From the NCBI GenBank assembly GCA_026874595.1, contig CM049308.1:91887624-91951623 (forward strand): a stretch of DNA of 64,000 bases, in the 5' to 3' direction. Below are positions 23,859 to 37,300 of the stretch, one piece after another. Source of the stretch: Sipunculus nudus. Lineage: Eukaryota > Annelida > Sipuncula > Golfingiida > Sipunculidae. The translations under genes were made by a program, and so were the position numbers. Within the stretch, counting starts at the first letter, position 1; every line of letters begins with the position of its first letter. The notes beneath the pieces are model-generated. The model did not search any database. It was not told the origin of the DNA and saw only the letters and a program-made list of their open reading frames with translations.

Positions 23859-24267
23859 GCCATATTTTCACCTGGCATATCTGTAGAATTGATGTGATCT
23901 CTGTGTTATTCTGGTTACATATTAATGAACTGAAGTTAATTCCTGTTGTGAACAGTTCTGATAACGTGCTATGACGGATGTATAAATGAGCTTGTTTATC
24001 TGCAAGCTGTTAGTTAAACGCGGTACTCATGCTCATGATGACAAACATAAAACAAGTGACCCATGGGTCATGACGCTCAGCTGACTGGGAAGAGATTCGC
24101 AAAAGGAAATTTTATCACCAGAATGGTAGTATATACCCATTCAACTGAAGCATCAAACAGATTAACCAACAGGCCAAGATTTAGTCTGTATTTATATATC
24201 TCAAAAATAGAGAAAAATGTGTAAACTTTTAAAAACTAGAATACGGGTAACCGACAAGTGACTACAT

Positions 24268-25406
24268 GTATCTGCCAAAATCGGATAGTGAGGCATGGAT
24301 TGAGTGGCAAGGGGAAATAGAGTGAGGTATGTTGCATATTAGCATGGATGTCTGCAGCCTAAATGTGTATGTAGGTTGTGCCACCTACCACAAATCCAGA
24401 AATCTGTCCAAGTTGTATACACCTGCAAAATTTTAGGCAGAAAAGTCAAACCACTACATGTATATGAGCGATTTTTGCCCATGGCAGACAAACAGACAAA
24501 CACTGTGCAAAAATCTTTGCAGGTAATCCCTCTAGTTTTGTGTATGATAAAGACCTATGTGAGATCTAAACACATGCACAATTTTGGCCCAATCGGTCAA
24601 ATGGTTCCTGAGATATGAGCTTGGATGTGTCCAGCGTTAACTAGAATGTAGGTGGCGCCACCTGTCATAAAATCAAGAAAGCTGTCCACGATGTATAAAC
24701 CTGCAAAATTTTAGGCAGTTATGTCGAACCACTACAGAGAAATGAGTAATTTTAGGCCACGGCAGACTAACAGACAGACGCTGTGCAAACATTGTTACAG
24801 GTGGCGCCACCATTTTTTGTGTATGTTACAGAGCTATCAAAGGGCTACATTTGTATAAATTTTATTTCCTGATCGGTCAAACGGTTCCCGAGATATAAGC
24901 TTGGATGTCATCAGCGTGAACGTGAACGTAGGTGGCGCCACCTGTCATAAAATCAAGAAAGCTATCCTGGATGTATACACATGACGAATTTCAGGTGAAT
25001 TAGTCAATTCACTGCAGAGATATGAGTGATTTTAACCCAAGGCAGATGAACAGATGGACACTGTGCAAACATGGTTACAGGTGGCGCCACCATTTTTTGT
25101 GTATGTTATAAAGCAATCCAAGGTCTACATTTGTATCAATTTTATTTCCTGATCGGTCAAACGGTTCCCGAGATATGAGGGTTTATAAGTGGAAACAGAC
25201 CCACAAAAGGACACTGGATAGAGAGGAAAGGTCAGAGGTCAATGCAAATTGGTTAGGCACCAGTTCACATGTGACCCGATAATAGGTGTAAGTTTGGGAA
25301 AAATCGGTCCATTAGTCTCCGAGGAGCTCTCTGGAAACGAACGCCGCCACGGCGGAGGAACTCGGTCAGAAACATAGTATCCGCAAAACTTCGTTTTGGC
25401 GGATAC
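24268..25406. repeat. A-type tandem array bounded by inverted GTATCYGCCAAAA ends
   Basis: It opens with GTATCTGCCAAAATC and closes with GTTTTGGCGGATAC, an inverted pair. The interior repeats a ~280-bp unit, with AGGTGGCGCCACCTGTCATA near 24650 and 24930 and GGTGGCGCCACCATTTTTTG near 24797 and 25077. An inverted homologue lies at 49112-50547. Similarity to that copy continues for some 20-30 bp beyond the left GTATC end, so these may be internal landmarks rather than true transposon ends. Confidence 0.65.
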
Positions 25407-25409
25407 AAA

Positions 25410-27360
25410 AATACAGGTGGCTCCACCAGTCTGCAGAAACTAATAAAAACACTTAATGGTCAATATCCATGCAAAAAATCATGGTGATCTCTGCATTAGT
25501 TGTTCAGATACTTCAGTTTTTGTATCAAATTGTCCATTATTCTGAGGGATACTTCAGAGTCCTATAGCTTGAAGGATATGGGTAACAGAGAACTAATTTC
25601 AAGTTTCCACAGGCACCTTTCATGGGCCTCCTTGCATGACAAGAATGAAGATTCTAGGTCCAGTTGTTGCGATTTGTACCCTGTTGACAGATAACCACAT
25701 CTTTAAAGGTCTCAAAAAAAAAGAAAAAAATTCGTAAAAATTTGAAAAAAAATAGAGGTGGCACACCCAGTCTGCAGAAACTGATGGAACAGCTCATGAT
25801 CAATATGTATGCCGAAAATCATGACCATCAGTGTTGTAGTTATTGAAATACTGCAGTTTTTGTATCAAATTTTCCATTATTCATGGGGGGGGGGGTATTT
25901 TGGACCCATACAGCTTAAAGAATATGGGTAACAGAGACCTAATTTCAAGTTTCCATGGAGACTTTTCATGGGTCTCCCTGTGTGTCAAGAATGAAGATTC
26001 TTGGTCCAGTTTTTATGATTTGTGCCCTGTTAACAGATGTTCATATCTTTAAAGGTCTCAAAAATACAGAAAAATTTCGTAAAAAAAAACGAACAAATAC
26101 AGGTGGTGCCACCAGTCTGCAGAAACTTATGAAACACTCCATGATCAATATCCATGCAAACAATTATGGTTATCTCTGCATTAGTTGTTCAAATACTTTA
26201 GCTTTTGTATCAAATTTTCCATTATTCTGAGCTGTACTTTGGAGTGCCATAGCTCAAAGGATATGGGTAACAGAGACCAAATTTCAGGTTTCCATGGAGA
26301 CTTATCATGGGTCTCCCTGTGTGTCAAGAACGAAGATTCTAGGTCCAGTCGTTACGATTTGTACCCTGTTGACAGATAACTACATCCTTAAAAGTCTAAA
26401 AATGGAGAAAACAATTCGTGAACATTGAAAAATACAGGTGGCGCCACCAGTCTGCACAAACTGATGAAACATCTCATGATCAATATGTATGTCGAAAATC
26501 ATGACCATCAGTGATGTAGTTAATGAGATATTGAAGTTTTTGTATGAAATTTTTGACTATTCTGGGGGGTAATTTTGGGCCCCATAGCTCGAAGGATATG
26601 GGTAACAGAGACCTAATTTCTGGTTTCCATGGAGACTTTTCATAGGTCTCTCAGTGTGTCGAAAATGAAGATTCTAGGTCCAGTCATTACGATTTGTGCC
26701 ACGCTAACAGATGACAGCATCCTCAAAGGTCTCAAAAATAGAGGAAAAAATCGTAAAAAATCAAACAGTACAGGTGGCGCCACCAGTCTGCAGGAACTGA
26801 TTGAACATCTCATGATCAAAATGTATGCCAAAAATGAAGACCATCAGTGATGTAGTTATTGAGATATTGAAGTTTTTGTATGAAATTTTTTACTATTCTG
26901 GGGGGTACTTTGGGGCCCGATAGCTCAAAGGATATGGGTAACAGAGACCTAATTTCTGGTTTCCAAGGAGATTTTTCATGGACCTCTCAGTGTGTCAAGA
27001 ATTAAGATTCTAAGTTCAGTCTTTATGATTTGTGCCTTGTTAACAGATGTTCACATTTTTTAAGGTCTCAAAAATAGAGAAAAAAATTCGTAAAAAATCG
27101 AAAAATACAGGTGGCGCCACCAGTCTGCAGGAAGTGATGTAACATCTCATGATCAATATGTATGCCAAAAATCATGACCATCAGTCAAGTAGTTAATGAG
27201 ATATTGAAGTTTTTGTATGAAATTTTTGACTTTTCTGGGGGGTACTTTGGGGCCATATAGCTCGAAGGATATGGGTAACAGAGACCTAATTTCTGGTTTG
27301 CAAGGAGATTTTTTATGGACCTCTCAGAATCCTAAGTTACAAGGTTCTAGGTCCAGCGGT
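25410..27360. repeat. B-type tandem array, ~340-bp unit, six copies
   Basis: Each unit starts near an AGGTGGCGCCACCAGTCTGC motif (about 25412, 25756, 26100, 26437, 26771 and 27110). It then carries a CATGATCAATATGTATG block, a GTTTTTGTATSAAATTT block and GGATATGGGTAACAGAGACC. Units differ by substitutions and small indels. The first three carry degenerate palindromes (GTGGCTCCACC, GTGGCACACCC and GTGGTGCCACC). Confidence 0.85.
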
Positions 27361-29201
27361 TACGATTTGTGCCTGGTTAACGGACGGACAGACGGACAGA
27401 CGGACAGACGGACGACGGACAAAGAGTGATCGCTATAGCTCAGATGACTTTCAGTCAGCTGAGCTAAAAACTTGTGATCCGAGGTGGTTGATCGCTATTA
27501 ATGATGAGAGCATGTGAAGCAACACTATCGATCTTTTGTCATTGGAAAACCTGGTTCTTAATTATAATTTGCAGCTATAGATGTCCTTGCCAGATGTGTT
27601 TGGACGTTCGGTGGCAAATTGGGAGGGCCCCCACATGTTATAAACATGTGGATCCAAACAAAACGGAACGAATCAGCGCTTTTTGGCTTACTTTTATAAA
27701 ATGTTAAATTAAGAGATTTTCTTTATTTAACACACGTGAAATATTGGAATAGAAAGTGTGACAGTTGTAGCCTTTGTCTATATATAATGGCCCTGTGAAT
27801 AAAGGAAAATTAAACATCGAGGTGAAGGCCATGCCCCCTATTTCAGTAGTCTTTACCGACCCTCCCATCAGTGGTCGTTTCTTAACAAACTAAGACCTGG
27901 TGATTCCGATTTACCACGGAGCTGAATTCTTCCGCTGAGCCATATCTGCCCATATGAAATTTAATACCCATACCTCACCATGCTCATGCAAATTTTATAC
28001 CCATATCTGCCAACATGCAAATTGCAACTTCCCAGTCATACCTGGAAAACCCCGAAAAGAAACTAATATATATAAAGAACTGTAATTTACATATGGAAAC
28101 TTTAAAAAATGCGTCATTTGGCGTTGGTGCATCAACAGATAATTATAAGTGGATAGCAAGCGTCCATCAAGACATGCGCTTCTGTAAAAACGTTTCGAAT
28201 CTAATAAGCAACTGTCTGGAAGATGAAATACTGATAAAATTGTAATTCACACATGTACTAATGAGGGGAAAAATTATATTGCTGATAAAAAATAAATTAA
28301 AGAATGGTGCATATTTATTTATTTATGAAAGTGTCGCATTCCGACATTGATATATAGTGCATACATGCATCTTAGTAAAAGTTTTCAAGAAGTAAGAAAC
28401 AAGCAAAAGAATTAAACCAGGAAAGGTAAATGAACAAACGGACCTAAGACAATTCGAAGATAGAACAAGGCAAATACCTTTATTGGATAAAAAAAAGGAA
28501 GGAACACAGTTAAGTATTTATGACTAACAAATTTTCGGGTTCTACAAAAAAGAGAACCCCAAGAGTAGATTTCTTTCACGAGGGGCATGAGTACAATTAG
28601 ATACAAAATTAAAATAAAATAAGTATATAATCATTTACACAAATGTTCATGTATTCACGTCGGTTTAGTTTACAAATTCTATCGTTCCTGACACCGATGG
28701 CTCTTCTAGTTCAATGTGCTGGTGCTGAGGTGTTAAACTATAGAAATCTGCAGTCAAAAAAATGCAAACCTCCGCCATGCGGGGGCCCTATTATGGGATG
28801 CTCCCTAGACCGTGTTTGAATTCACTTACTCGGCCCCTATTCACAGGTTCATTCGTGCATAAGTCACTATACATTAGCGAATATTCCTTGATGACTTTCC
28901 AGAATCCGGACCATGTGCCTGGAACCACACATAAATGTAATTGAAAATTACCTGAAAATTCTATGAGATTCCGTTCATGACTCCATGAGTTATGTTGTGA
29001 ACAAACACGCACAAACATACCTGACACTAACGGCGATGCACGCATGCTCTCCTGGCGGAGAAAAACAGTTGTTTTAAGACAGTGCCGGTCACATGTTTAC
29101 AGATATGCTACAATGTTGATCAGCGATCTCCTCTGTGTGTATTCGTGAAAAGTCTCTCATGTGATTTTTTTATGTGGTGTTTCCGTCATTATTTGACTGG
29201 C

Positions 29202-29356
29202 CCAGTCCATGAAATAGTTAAGACTTAATTTATTGTTGCTCGACAGAGAAATCAAACGTCCCCACGTTGTATCGCACTAAGTATCGGTACTGCCATCTTG
29301 CGGCAAACCTATATAACTAATTTACCACTATCTGACCCTCTTATTTCATGGACTGG
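29202..29356. repeat. Small MITE with perfect 15-bp terminal inverted repeats
   Basis: CCAGTCCATGAAATA (29202-29216) and TATTTCATGGACTGG (29342-29356) are exact reverse complements enclosing about 125 bp. The interior GGTACTGCCATCT...ATAACTAATT resembles 22350-22395 in the sushi/CBM14 gene's intron 3, which suggests a dispersed family. Confidence 0.6.
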
Positions 29357-30417
29357 TAATCTTGCCCGGTTCCCGGACGGTCAGCGCCACACATCATCGC
29401 CTCGCTGAACTAAGGTCTCTTCTAGGGACGTCAGCAGTGATCTTTCCCAGAATCTTTTTTTCAAAACCAACATGGTTCATACAGTCATCGCCTATTTCGG
29501 ACTTCAAATTAGCTACTAATATTCCCATTTAATTTGTCTTAATATTTTAGGCTGTCGCTTATGTTGAGTTCGGCGAGACTTTAAAAACACTATACACCTC
29601 AGCCTCAGTGTTAACGTTTATCGGACCACCACTCTTGACAGTAGGACTGTACCGGCTGACTGAAACGATTACGATTCGCGAGTCGCAATTTGACAGTTAA
29701 GCACGGGTTCGGACAAAATGCTGCCAGCTGCTCTTGTCATCTCGGTAGGGAATTTTCTGGACCTGTCGGTACAAAATTGTTGCGATAGTGTCTACAATAT
29801 GCACTAACATTTGGCCCATGGACCGTAATATTCGTTCTGTAGAGATATATCATAGGACACGAAGGTCCATGTGTGGTATATACCTGATTTCAGTGCGAAT
29901 GTTACTCAGCGGGTCGAACTGTGGAACCGCTGTTGGCGTTCTCATAGCAACGATCCCAACTCACATGAGGCATGACGACCTGATATGCAAATACGGGGGA
30001 ATCGTCAGGCCCTCAAAGAGCCTTGTGACGCCTTAATATACAAATATCAGGGATTCACAATACGGACTTTACAGGGCTTAAGTGATAAGAGCTGGCACTG
30101 AGTTAAGTCTATCGGTACATGGAATCACGTTTTATTTTTAAGCATTTTATTAGTGAACGCAAATAATAAAGCCCAGGCGCAGGGCTAGTCATTATACATA
30201 CGTTCATATGTGCATAAATGGGTTAAAAAAACCACAGAGGTGTTTTACACGCAGAGCCTATGCCATAGGGCCTGCGTGAACTCAGGGATTCCCTGTAAAT
30301 GATGTCACTCCATCATTTTCAGGATCTATGATCCATTGTAAAACATTTCTGCCAGTTTACACATAAATGAATACTCATATATACGCGTCATACATGAAAA
30401 CACAGCTATTTTTCACG

Positions 30418-30530
30418 CATATATATATATTTATATATATATATATACATACATACATACATACATACCTGGCTTCGTCTGTATACATATATATGTACGT
30501 GTGTATATATATGTGTGTGTGTGTGTACCC
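30418..30530. repeat. Compound (TA)n / (CATA)n / (GT)n microsatellite
   Basis: TA and TATATT runs, then five or so CATA units (30448-30469), then a TATATG/GTGTGT tract. The frames that overlap it are low-complexity artefacts. Confidence 0.9.
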
Positions 30531-31210
30531 GCACAATGAAACAGAGCTCTATACATGCAGAGCGATTTTTTACTGACATGTGGCACTCATGCATTGGGCC
30601 GTCATGGGCCAAAGAGTTCCCGCGAAATAGCCGACAGACGGAGAGGCTCCATTTTCTTGTTGCATTTCTGGTAATATCTGCAGTTTTATTCATCAACGGT
30701 ACGTACACATTAGTTCTGAAGAAATTTTCCAGGGCATACACGAGCATATATGGTTTTTAAGCGAAAGGCGATTAAACAAGGCATAACGAATTTCAACACA
30801 TTCCTTGAAATTCATAATGAAAAATCAGTGTATAATATTAGAGGATTTGTAGTTAAGATTTGGGCCAATTTCAAGGCGTGCGTTATTGGGATTGTGTACA
30901 TGTGAGCAAATCCTGTTGTAAAACAAATTCTTTCCTCCCATGGTTGCATCTATATTTTTAATGATTTAGGTGTGAATTCGAATTTAATATCGGTTCCATT
31001 TATATTTTTCAAGGAATTGAAATATAATCAGCCCGTAAAAATTAATCATGCTCAGACCAGGCCTTACATCTGGATACCCAGAGCATGGCCGTATCTCCAA
31101 CTTTTTTGTCGACATGCACATTCCCGTTTTTTTTTTGTATCTATAATTTATCCAATCGATTAACAGTGTCCTATTAATTAATCTACAGCGTTGTGTATAA
31201 TTTGTCCTTT

Positions 31211-31230
31211 GAAGCCGGAAACGTCCAATA
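31211..31230 (+). promoter_or_regulatory. Possible FNTB promoter elements (ETS and CCAAT)
   Basis: CCGGAA (31215-31220) and CCAAT (31225-31229) lie about 130 bp before the proposed FNTB start in a locally less AT-rich stretch. ETS-type and CCAAT motifs are typical of TATA-less housekeeping promoters. The sites are short, so support is modest. Confidence 0.3.
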
Positions 31231-31354
31231 AGAAATGCAAAAGCGGAACGATTCAAAAATCTTTTTCGTAACACTGAAACTGGTATGATGGTATCGTCCT
31301 CCTGAGCGAGATGTCTCTTTGTGGAGCTGGAGTTTACCAGAGATAATAGTCTGG

Positions 31355-34300
31355 ATGTCAATATTTTACTTTACACCGCCGCACTGCATGGCCACCTGTC
31401 GGCGATTTGACGAAATGGATTTTAGGTTTTTGAGCGAAAATTTTGAAGACGAAAGAGCGAAAGATGACGGAGTCCACACCAACACATACTGGGAACAAGT
31501 AAGATATGAAACTCGTGTAATCGAAGTAAAATAGGCGAACTGTCATATCGCTGAAATGGGGGCCACATGACATGCATGTAGTGAATCCTTATTATCGCCC
31601 ACTTGCCCAGCCCAGCTGTCATGAAACTGGGAACTGTCCAATGAAAATAAGCTCTTTCCTGGAGTCTTCAGTACTTCCTTAAACTGCATCTTAAAAACAA
31701 TCTGTAGCCCAATATTTTGCACGACTTTGACTCACGCACCTCCTCGAGGCACAACATTTCTGTGATCAGAAACGTTTTTATGTCAAGCTGCTTGTAAGTT
31801 GTATCTTAATTTTGCCACTTATTTTTGTCTGCATCTTACGTGAATCCTAGACATCATACCATCCATCCTTATATACTCATAACCTCGCCCAGATATTGCA
31901 TGAGTGATCCTCCAGTCGCTCCCAATATTTTACTTTATTTCCTTTCATTTTGGACATATTATCACCACATTAGATGATCATTCTGTAGAGAAATGAAATA
32001 TATTTTAGTCGGATCAGAATAATTTAGAACAAATTTAAAATTATCTCTTTTCTTTAAAAATTTGTAAAGTGTAATTGTAAAATGTATGGAGTGACTTTAT
32101 AATGCAGGCTAAATTTGACACAATTATAGAATATGTGCCATATTTATATTAACTGTATTTTTGTGGTGATAGTATCAAGGAATCTGCATTCAATAATATT
32201 ACTGCATAAAAAGGTGCAGAGTAAATGCTAGAACTTAAATCAAGTGAAAGAAATTGCACAAAAGCAGATATTGTGTTTATGTTGGGGACAATTATGAAAG
32301 GGATGCTTACATGTAATATTTGACAAAAAGTAGTAATTTATTCTAATGGCTAAGAAATTTAGCTAAATGTTGTGTATAAATGAAAACAGATTCACATTTA
32401 AATATTGCAACCTGAGAAATGAAAACTGCCTCTTAATCAGAGACAATGAACTGTGTGACCTATGCAAAGAGAGCTGCACTGCTGGCACCTGGTACATTGC
32501 AACAAGTTTACCTTAATTAGTGTTAACTGTCCATATGTGGTTGAGCAGACATTTTTTGCCACTTATCACTGCTTATAAGAACAATATTCTACCAAGCTCT
32601 GTTTAAAGTGGAAAAGCACTTTCAAAATAGCATGTTATCTAAGTGATCAAACTATTTTTTTTAATGTTGAATACAACACTTTGTTGCCAACATACCATCA
32701 TTTCACTATTTGTGGAATGTCTCTTCCTTCTCTCCATCTGTATACACATACATCTTTATTTTACACCATCATGCCACCAGTCTTTATATGTGCACACATT
32801 GATTATGAACATATAAAATTATCTGCCTGTTAAGTTCTTTATTTTAAATAAATAATGTAAATCATGAAGATGGAAGTGCCATGAATACATAACTGCATGA
32901 TAGGGGTTCTGAAGAATCAGGAGCTACTCAACACAGACAGGGTTGAATATTGTTCTTTTTAGAGGTAAAAACCTTTTCTCAGTGTTTTTTTTTTGCTACT
33001 ACAAAAGATCCTGTATTTCATTATCATTCAAAATGTTCACTGTCCCCTCTACTTTAACCAGTCATGTGATTGTGTTTTCAGGACACTGTGGAAGAATCAA
33101 TACATGAGTGTTTCAAAGCTTTCAAAAACAAACTGGAACTGAATGATGGGTAAGTGATAATTTTACATTAGGTATAATAGATATGAGAGTATGCAACATG
33201 TAAGTGTACTAGTGAAATACCATCCATACAGTGGAATCTTCCAAGTGCAGACCAGTGTAGCGGACCCGGCTTTTCCAGTCCAGTCGCTCCAGGGGTTTGT
33301 CTTGGGGGGGGGGGGGTTTCAGGAATTTTATAAAATTACTGGTGAGTTCAAACCACTTAACTGCTTCTTATTCTCAATCACGAAGAATGACAACTTCTCA
33401 AAAGTGGTATAAAAATCATGTTTAAACAATAAACGTAACTTATGTTCAGAACAGCGGAACCCGCTAAATGGACTCCAGGCCCAAGCCAATCTTCCGTGGG
33501 CCCATGGTCAGCAACCATGTTTACTTCACCACTCTCATCCTAATCTGAGGCCATCTCTATCTGTCTGACCCATATCACTCTTATTAAACAGTTCCCCAAC
33601 CTACCGAGGAGTCCCCGCGACTGAAAAACTCTTCAGTCCTCTCCCTCTCTCTGTCTAACGGCAGCGAATCTTCAACAATTCTCTGTCCATGCATTGTCTA
33701 CGTTCAGCCTTTTTCTCTGCCTCCCTCTACATCCAGGCACCTATCTCTCTGGCTACAACTACCATAAAAACCCTTGGCTACTGTAAAACTTATCAACCAA
33801 AAGGCGGAGGGGGGGGGGGGGGGGGATGGTCTGCCACACCAGATTTGTTAAAGCACTAAACACTCTAAACATTTTAAAAGTTTTACTGAAAATTATGCTA
33901 ATTAAGCTTTTTTACTCTTTTTTTATAGCAGCATTAATTTTATCCTTTTTTTTCATTAAAAGAGTTTTGAGACCTAATATTACTATACAAAGGTAAGTCT
34001 AATTAGATCAAGAATGGGATACTTCACAATTTTCCTGTGCAAAAGGTATTTGGATGTAATGCAACATGCAGAGGTGCATAGACCTTTGCATGTTTCTGAA
34101 TTTTTAAATTTTAGTGTGATGCACATATTTACTCAGTCTGTGGTAGAAATGGGAGAGCTGAGTGGAGAGTTGTTGCTGATTGTTCCCCCAAGGGGACACA
34201 TGTTGTTTTCAGTGCCATCGTCTGTCGTGTCATTGTCAGTTGTCTGTAGGATCCTGTGAACCCCATAACTTTTGAAGTGTTGCACATTTTGTCCACACAT

Positions 34301-37300
34301 TTTGACACACCACTTGTTTCCACAAAGTTCTTGGACGTATGGGAAAACTGGTGACCTTAATGTGGATCTTCAAGGTCAAATAGGCCAAATTATAGCGCAT
34401 CTTCTTTAGGATTTCTTGTGAATGTGAAAACATATGAAGAAATGCATATTTATCCCTCAAACTTGACACACGATGTTTCCATCAAGTTCTTGGAAGAGTT
34501 CAAGTACAGGTGACCTTGACCTTGATGTTCAAGGTCAAAACTGTAACACTAGGAATACTGTAAAGTGCCTAACAGAATACACGTATTGTATTAGGATACC
34601 GTAATGTCATTAACAAATTAGCAAAATTTGTATGGAGTCCACCTTTGTCTTATATTTGGGGCATCACTGTGAATCTAATCCGGAGTGTCATGAAAAATGA
34701 CCGAGAGTGAGGGAAAATAGGGGTATTTATGGTTGTTTTCTTTTTGAAATTTACCATATTTTCTTAAAAATACCAATCTAATTTTTTATATAAAGGCTAA
34801 TTTGATTTTTAAACTACTTTTACAGTGGAACACAGTGTTCTGTACAGTTCAGTACCCTCACATAGTTCACCATTATCACGAACCAATCACATATCGCTTG
34901 GCATGTCATCTGATTATGGTAAGCATATCAGCGTTAATCTTTTTATACAGCCACAAGGTGGTGCTACCCTAGTGGCCAAATTCACTACTTCCGGCAGCAA
35001 TTTTTATTCAGTAGCATAAGCCAAATACTGCACATTGTGAAATAATACCTCCTATTAAATTTTTATTTTAAGCGCCACATGACATCCTCTAGCTTGGCAC
35101 ACATACCCTGCAGATATATCCGATAGGGGTCACAAATAGTAATACAGGTAAAACATTGCTAGATATACCTACATGCATTTATTTTTTAAAGGTTTAAAAA
35201 ATTTACTGAGGACACTGACGCTTACTAGTCAGGTGCAAGGTGGCAGGAAAAACTGCTAGGTGCATCCGCTTTCTGCAGCCTGGCGTTAACACATTCCAGA
35301 CAATTGTATCAGCAGATCATTCATCTGTATGCTGAATGTTTTGTAAAACAAATAAAACATTACTAGTATTTATTGTTTGTTGTGTGTGAATACATGGTAA
35401 TCTAAGGTTTTTGGTTGAATTCTATCATATAAGGTAGAGCTGGGAGCAGGTTTGAGCAAAATTTGGGTGCGTATTCTATTACAGACTTTAGTGGAAGTAA
35501 TATGTGTGCATTGATAGGTAAACTTGCTGAGCAAAATCGGGGTGCATATTCTAATGAGGCAGTGTATTCCCTTAGGCACTTTACAGTATTGTTACCCCCT
35601 TAACTGGGAGTATGGTACTGAAGATTTTTTCCTCATATTTGACACATTTGTTTCTGCCATGTTCTCTGAGCTGACCATGATCTTCAAGTTCAAATCTGCT
35701 GAAATGTATAATTATTAAAAGCATATAACTTTTGAAGTATTGCACATTTTGTCTTAAAGTTTGACACACAACTTGCTTCAACCAAGTTCTTTGACGTGTT
35801 TGAAAACTGGTAACGTTGACCAGGATCTTCTGGGTCAAATCTGCTAAAATACAAAATCATTGTGAGAACCCCATAACTTATGAAGTATTGCATTACTGGG
35901 TTCTCATAAGAGTTCAAGTATTGGGGACCCTGACTTTCATCTTCAAGGACAAAATCTGCAAAATTCTGGGATTATCATGACCCCAATAAAAGTTTAAGAA
36001 CCATATATTTTATTCTAATTTCACACACGTTCTTTTTATCACATTCTCAGATAACTGGTGATCTTCAAGGTCAGATCTCCTGATTTAAAAGTTTTCTGAA
36101 ATGCCATAACTAAAGATAGTGCATATTTTATTCCCCTCAAGTTTTGGGATAGACCATTGGGGGGTGGGGGCCTATATATAGAGTTTCACTCTTTCTTACT
36201 CTCCTCTTTTCTGGAATGCCTGCTCTTTTTTGGTCATTTACATTTGGCAGGCCTGGTTAAAATCAAGATATTTATCTCACACATTGCCTGTAACAATGAT
36301 GTGATAATTGAACAAATGTTTTTACAAGACGTTGAAAAGAATGAGTATATCATTTATCATTTAATTGTCTTTATATAAAATCCTATCCCTTTGAATTCCA
36401 GCCTACCAGTGCTCAACAGAGATAGGCATAAAGCATTTCTAATCAAAGGCTTGCAGCACCTGTCAGAATCCTATGAGGTGAGTTAAGAACAGCACAAGGC
36501 CGAAGATTTTAGTTAAGGATGTTGTTATATCACTCTGCACTAATGCCTTACATGAACTTAAAAATGAGTATATATTGGTAATAATTTTTTTAGCTCAGCT
36601 GACTTTCAGTCATGCTGGGCTATAGCGATGGGTCTTTGTCAGGCGTCCTTCTGTCTGTCCGTCCGGCCGGCCGTCCGTCCGTTAGCAGGGCACAAATCAT
36701 AACCCTAGGGGCTAGGGCCATGAATCCTATGCAGTCTTAGAGGTTATAAAAAGATCTCCTTGCAAACCTGAAATTAGGTCACTGCGACCTTTATTCTCGA
36801 AGTTATGGGGTGTGTTTGCACCCCCCAGAAATAACTCTTTGAGACAAAATTTTCATCCCAAACCTTCCATCTTTCACATACAGCTCACCTACCAACAGGG
36901 GAAGAACCATAATTTTTTTTTTAGGTCAAAAGGTCAAAGGTCAAGGTCACAGGGGCCTCCTCTTTGAAAAGCCTGTGGATGCATTTTAAGCCAACCCTTT
37001 CATCCCAATTCTTTGATCTTTCACATATAGCTCACCTACTGAGTTGGAGAAGAATCCTATAGATTTTGAGGTCACAAGGTCAAAGGTCAGGGTCACAGGA
37101 TCCACTTCTTTGAAAAGGTAGTGGACACATTTCAAGCTAGACTTTTCATTCCAAACCTTCCAGCACTGACATCGCTTCTCTGCCAACAGGGGAAAAGACC
37201 TGTTGATTTTGAGGTCAAAGGTCAAGTTCACAGCACCCACTTCTTGTGTGGAGTCATTTTCAGGCAAACTTTTCAATCTGTACCTTTATCTGTCATATAT

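Larger units (their letters stand above)
24051..27470. mobile_element. H-family element with two internal tandem arrays
   Basis: The left end is AACAAGTGACCCATGGGTCA followed by TGACGCTCAGCTG; the right end, after GGACAGAC repeats, is ATGACTTTCAGTCAGCTGAG then CTAAAAA. The interior holds an A array (about 24268-25406) and a B array (about 25410-27360), both punctuated by the 12-bp palindrome GGTGGCGCCACC. Several 60-90 codon frames (for example 25500-25694, 25843-26052 and 26185-26379) are in-phase repeats of one non-coding unit, not genes. Confidence 0.75.
27471..31200. other. No firm gene between the H element and FNTB
   Basis: Only short frames are present. A short inverted-repeat element lies at 29202-29356 and microsatellites at 30418-30530. 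A frame at 30515-30760 encodes a hydrophobic stretch and is followed by a donor-like GTACGT, but no partner exon was found. TTTATT near 28470 could be a minus-strand poly(A) signal, but no minus-strand exons are recognisable. Confidence 0.35.

Noticed and set aside
24250-27370. Regularly spaced palindromic repeats as a CRISPR-like array
   Set aside because: The period is 280-340 bp, the whole unit is repeated rather than a short repeat with unique spacers, and the context is eukaryotic.
25500-27429. Series of similar 60-90 codon frames (SLKDMGNRELISSFH-like peptides)
   Set aside because: They are the same reading frame of a non-coding tandem unit; the units diverge without codon constraint and carry palindromes and indels.
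30515-30760. Frame with a hydrophobic LVAFLVISAVLFING stretch followed by GTACGT, as a membrane-protein first exon
   Set aside because: It starts in a microsatellite, and no downstream exon with matching phase or recognisable domain was found before FNTB.
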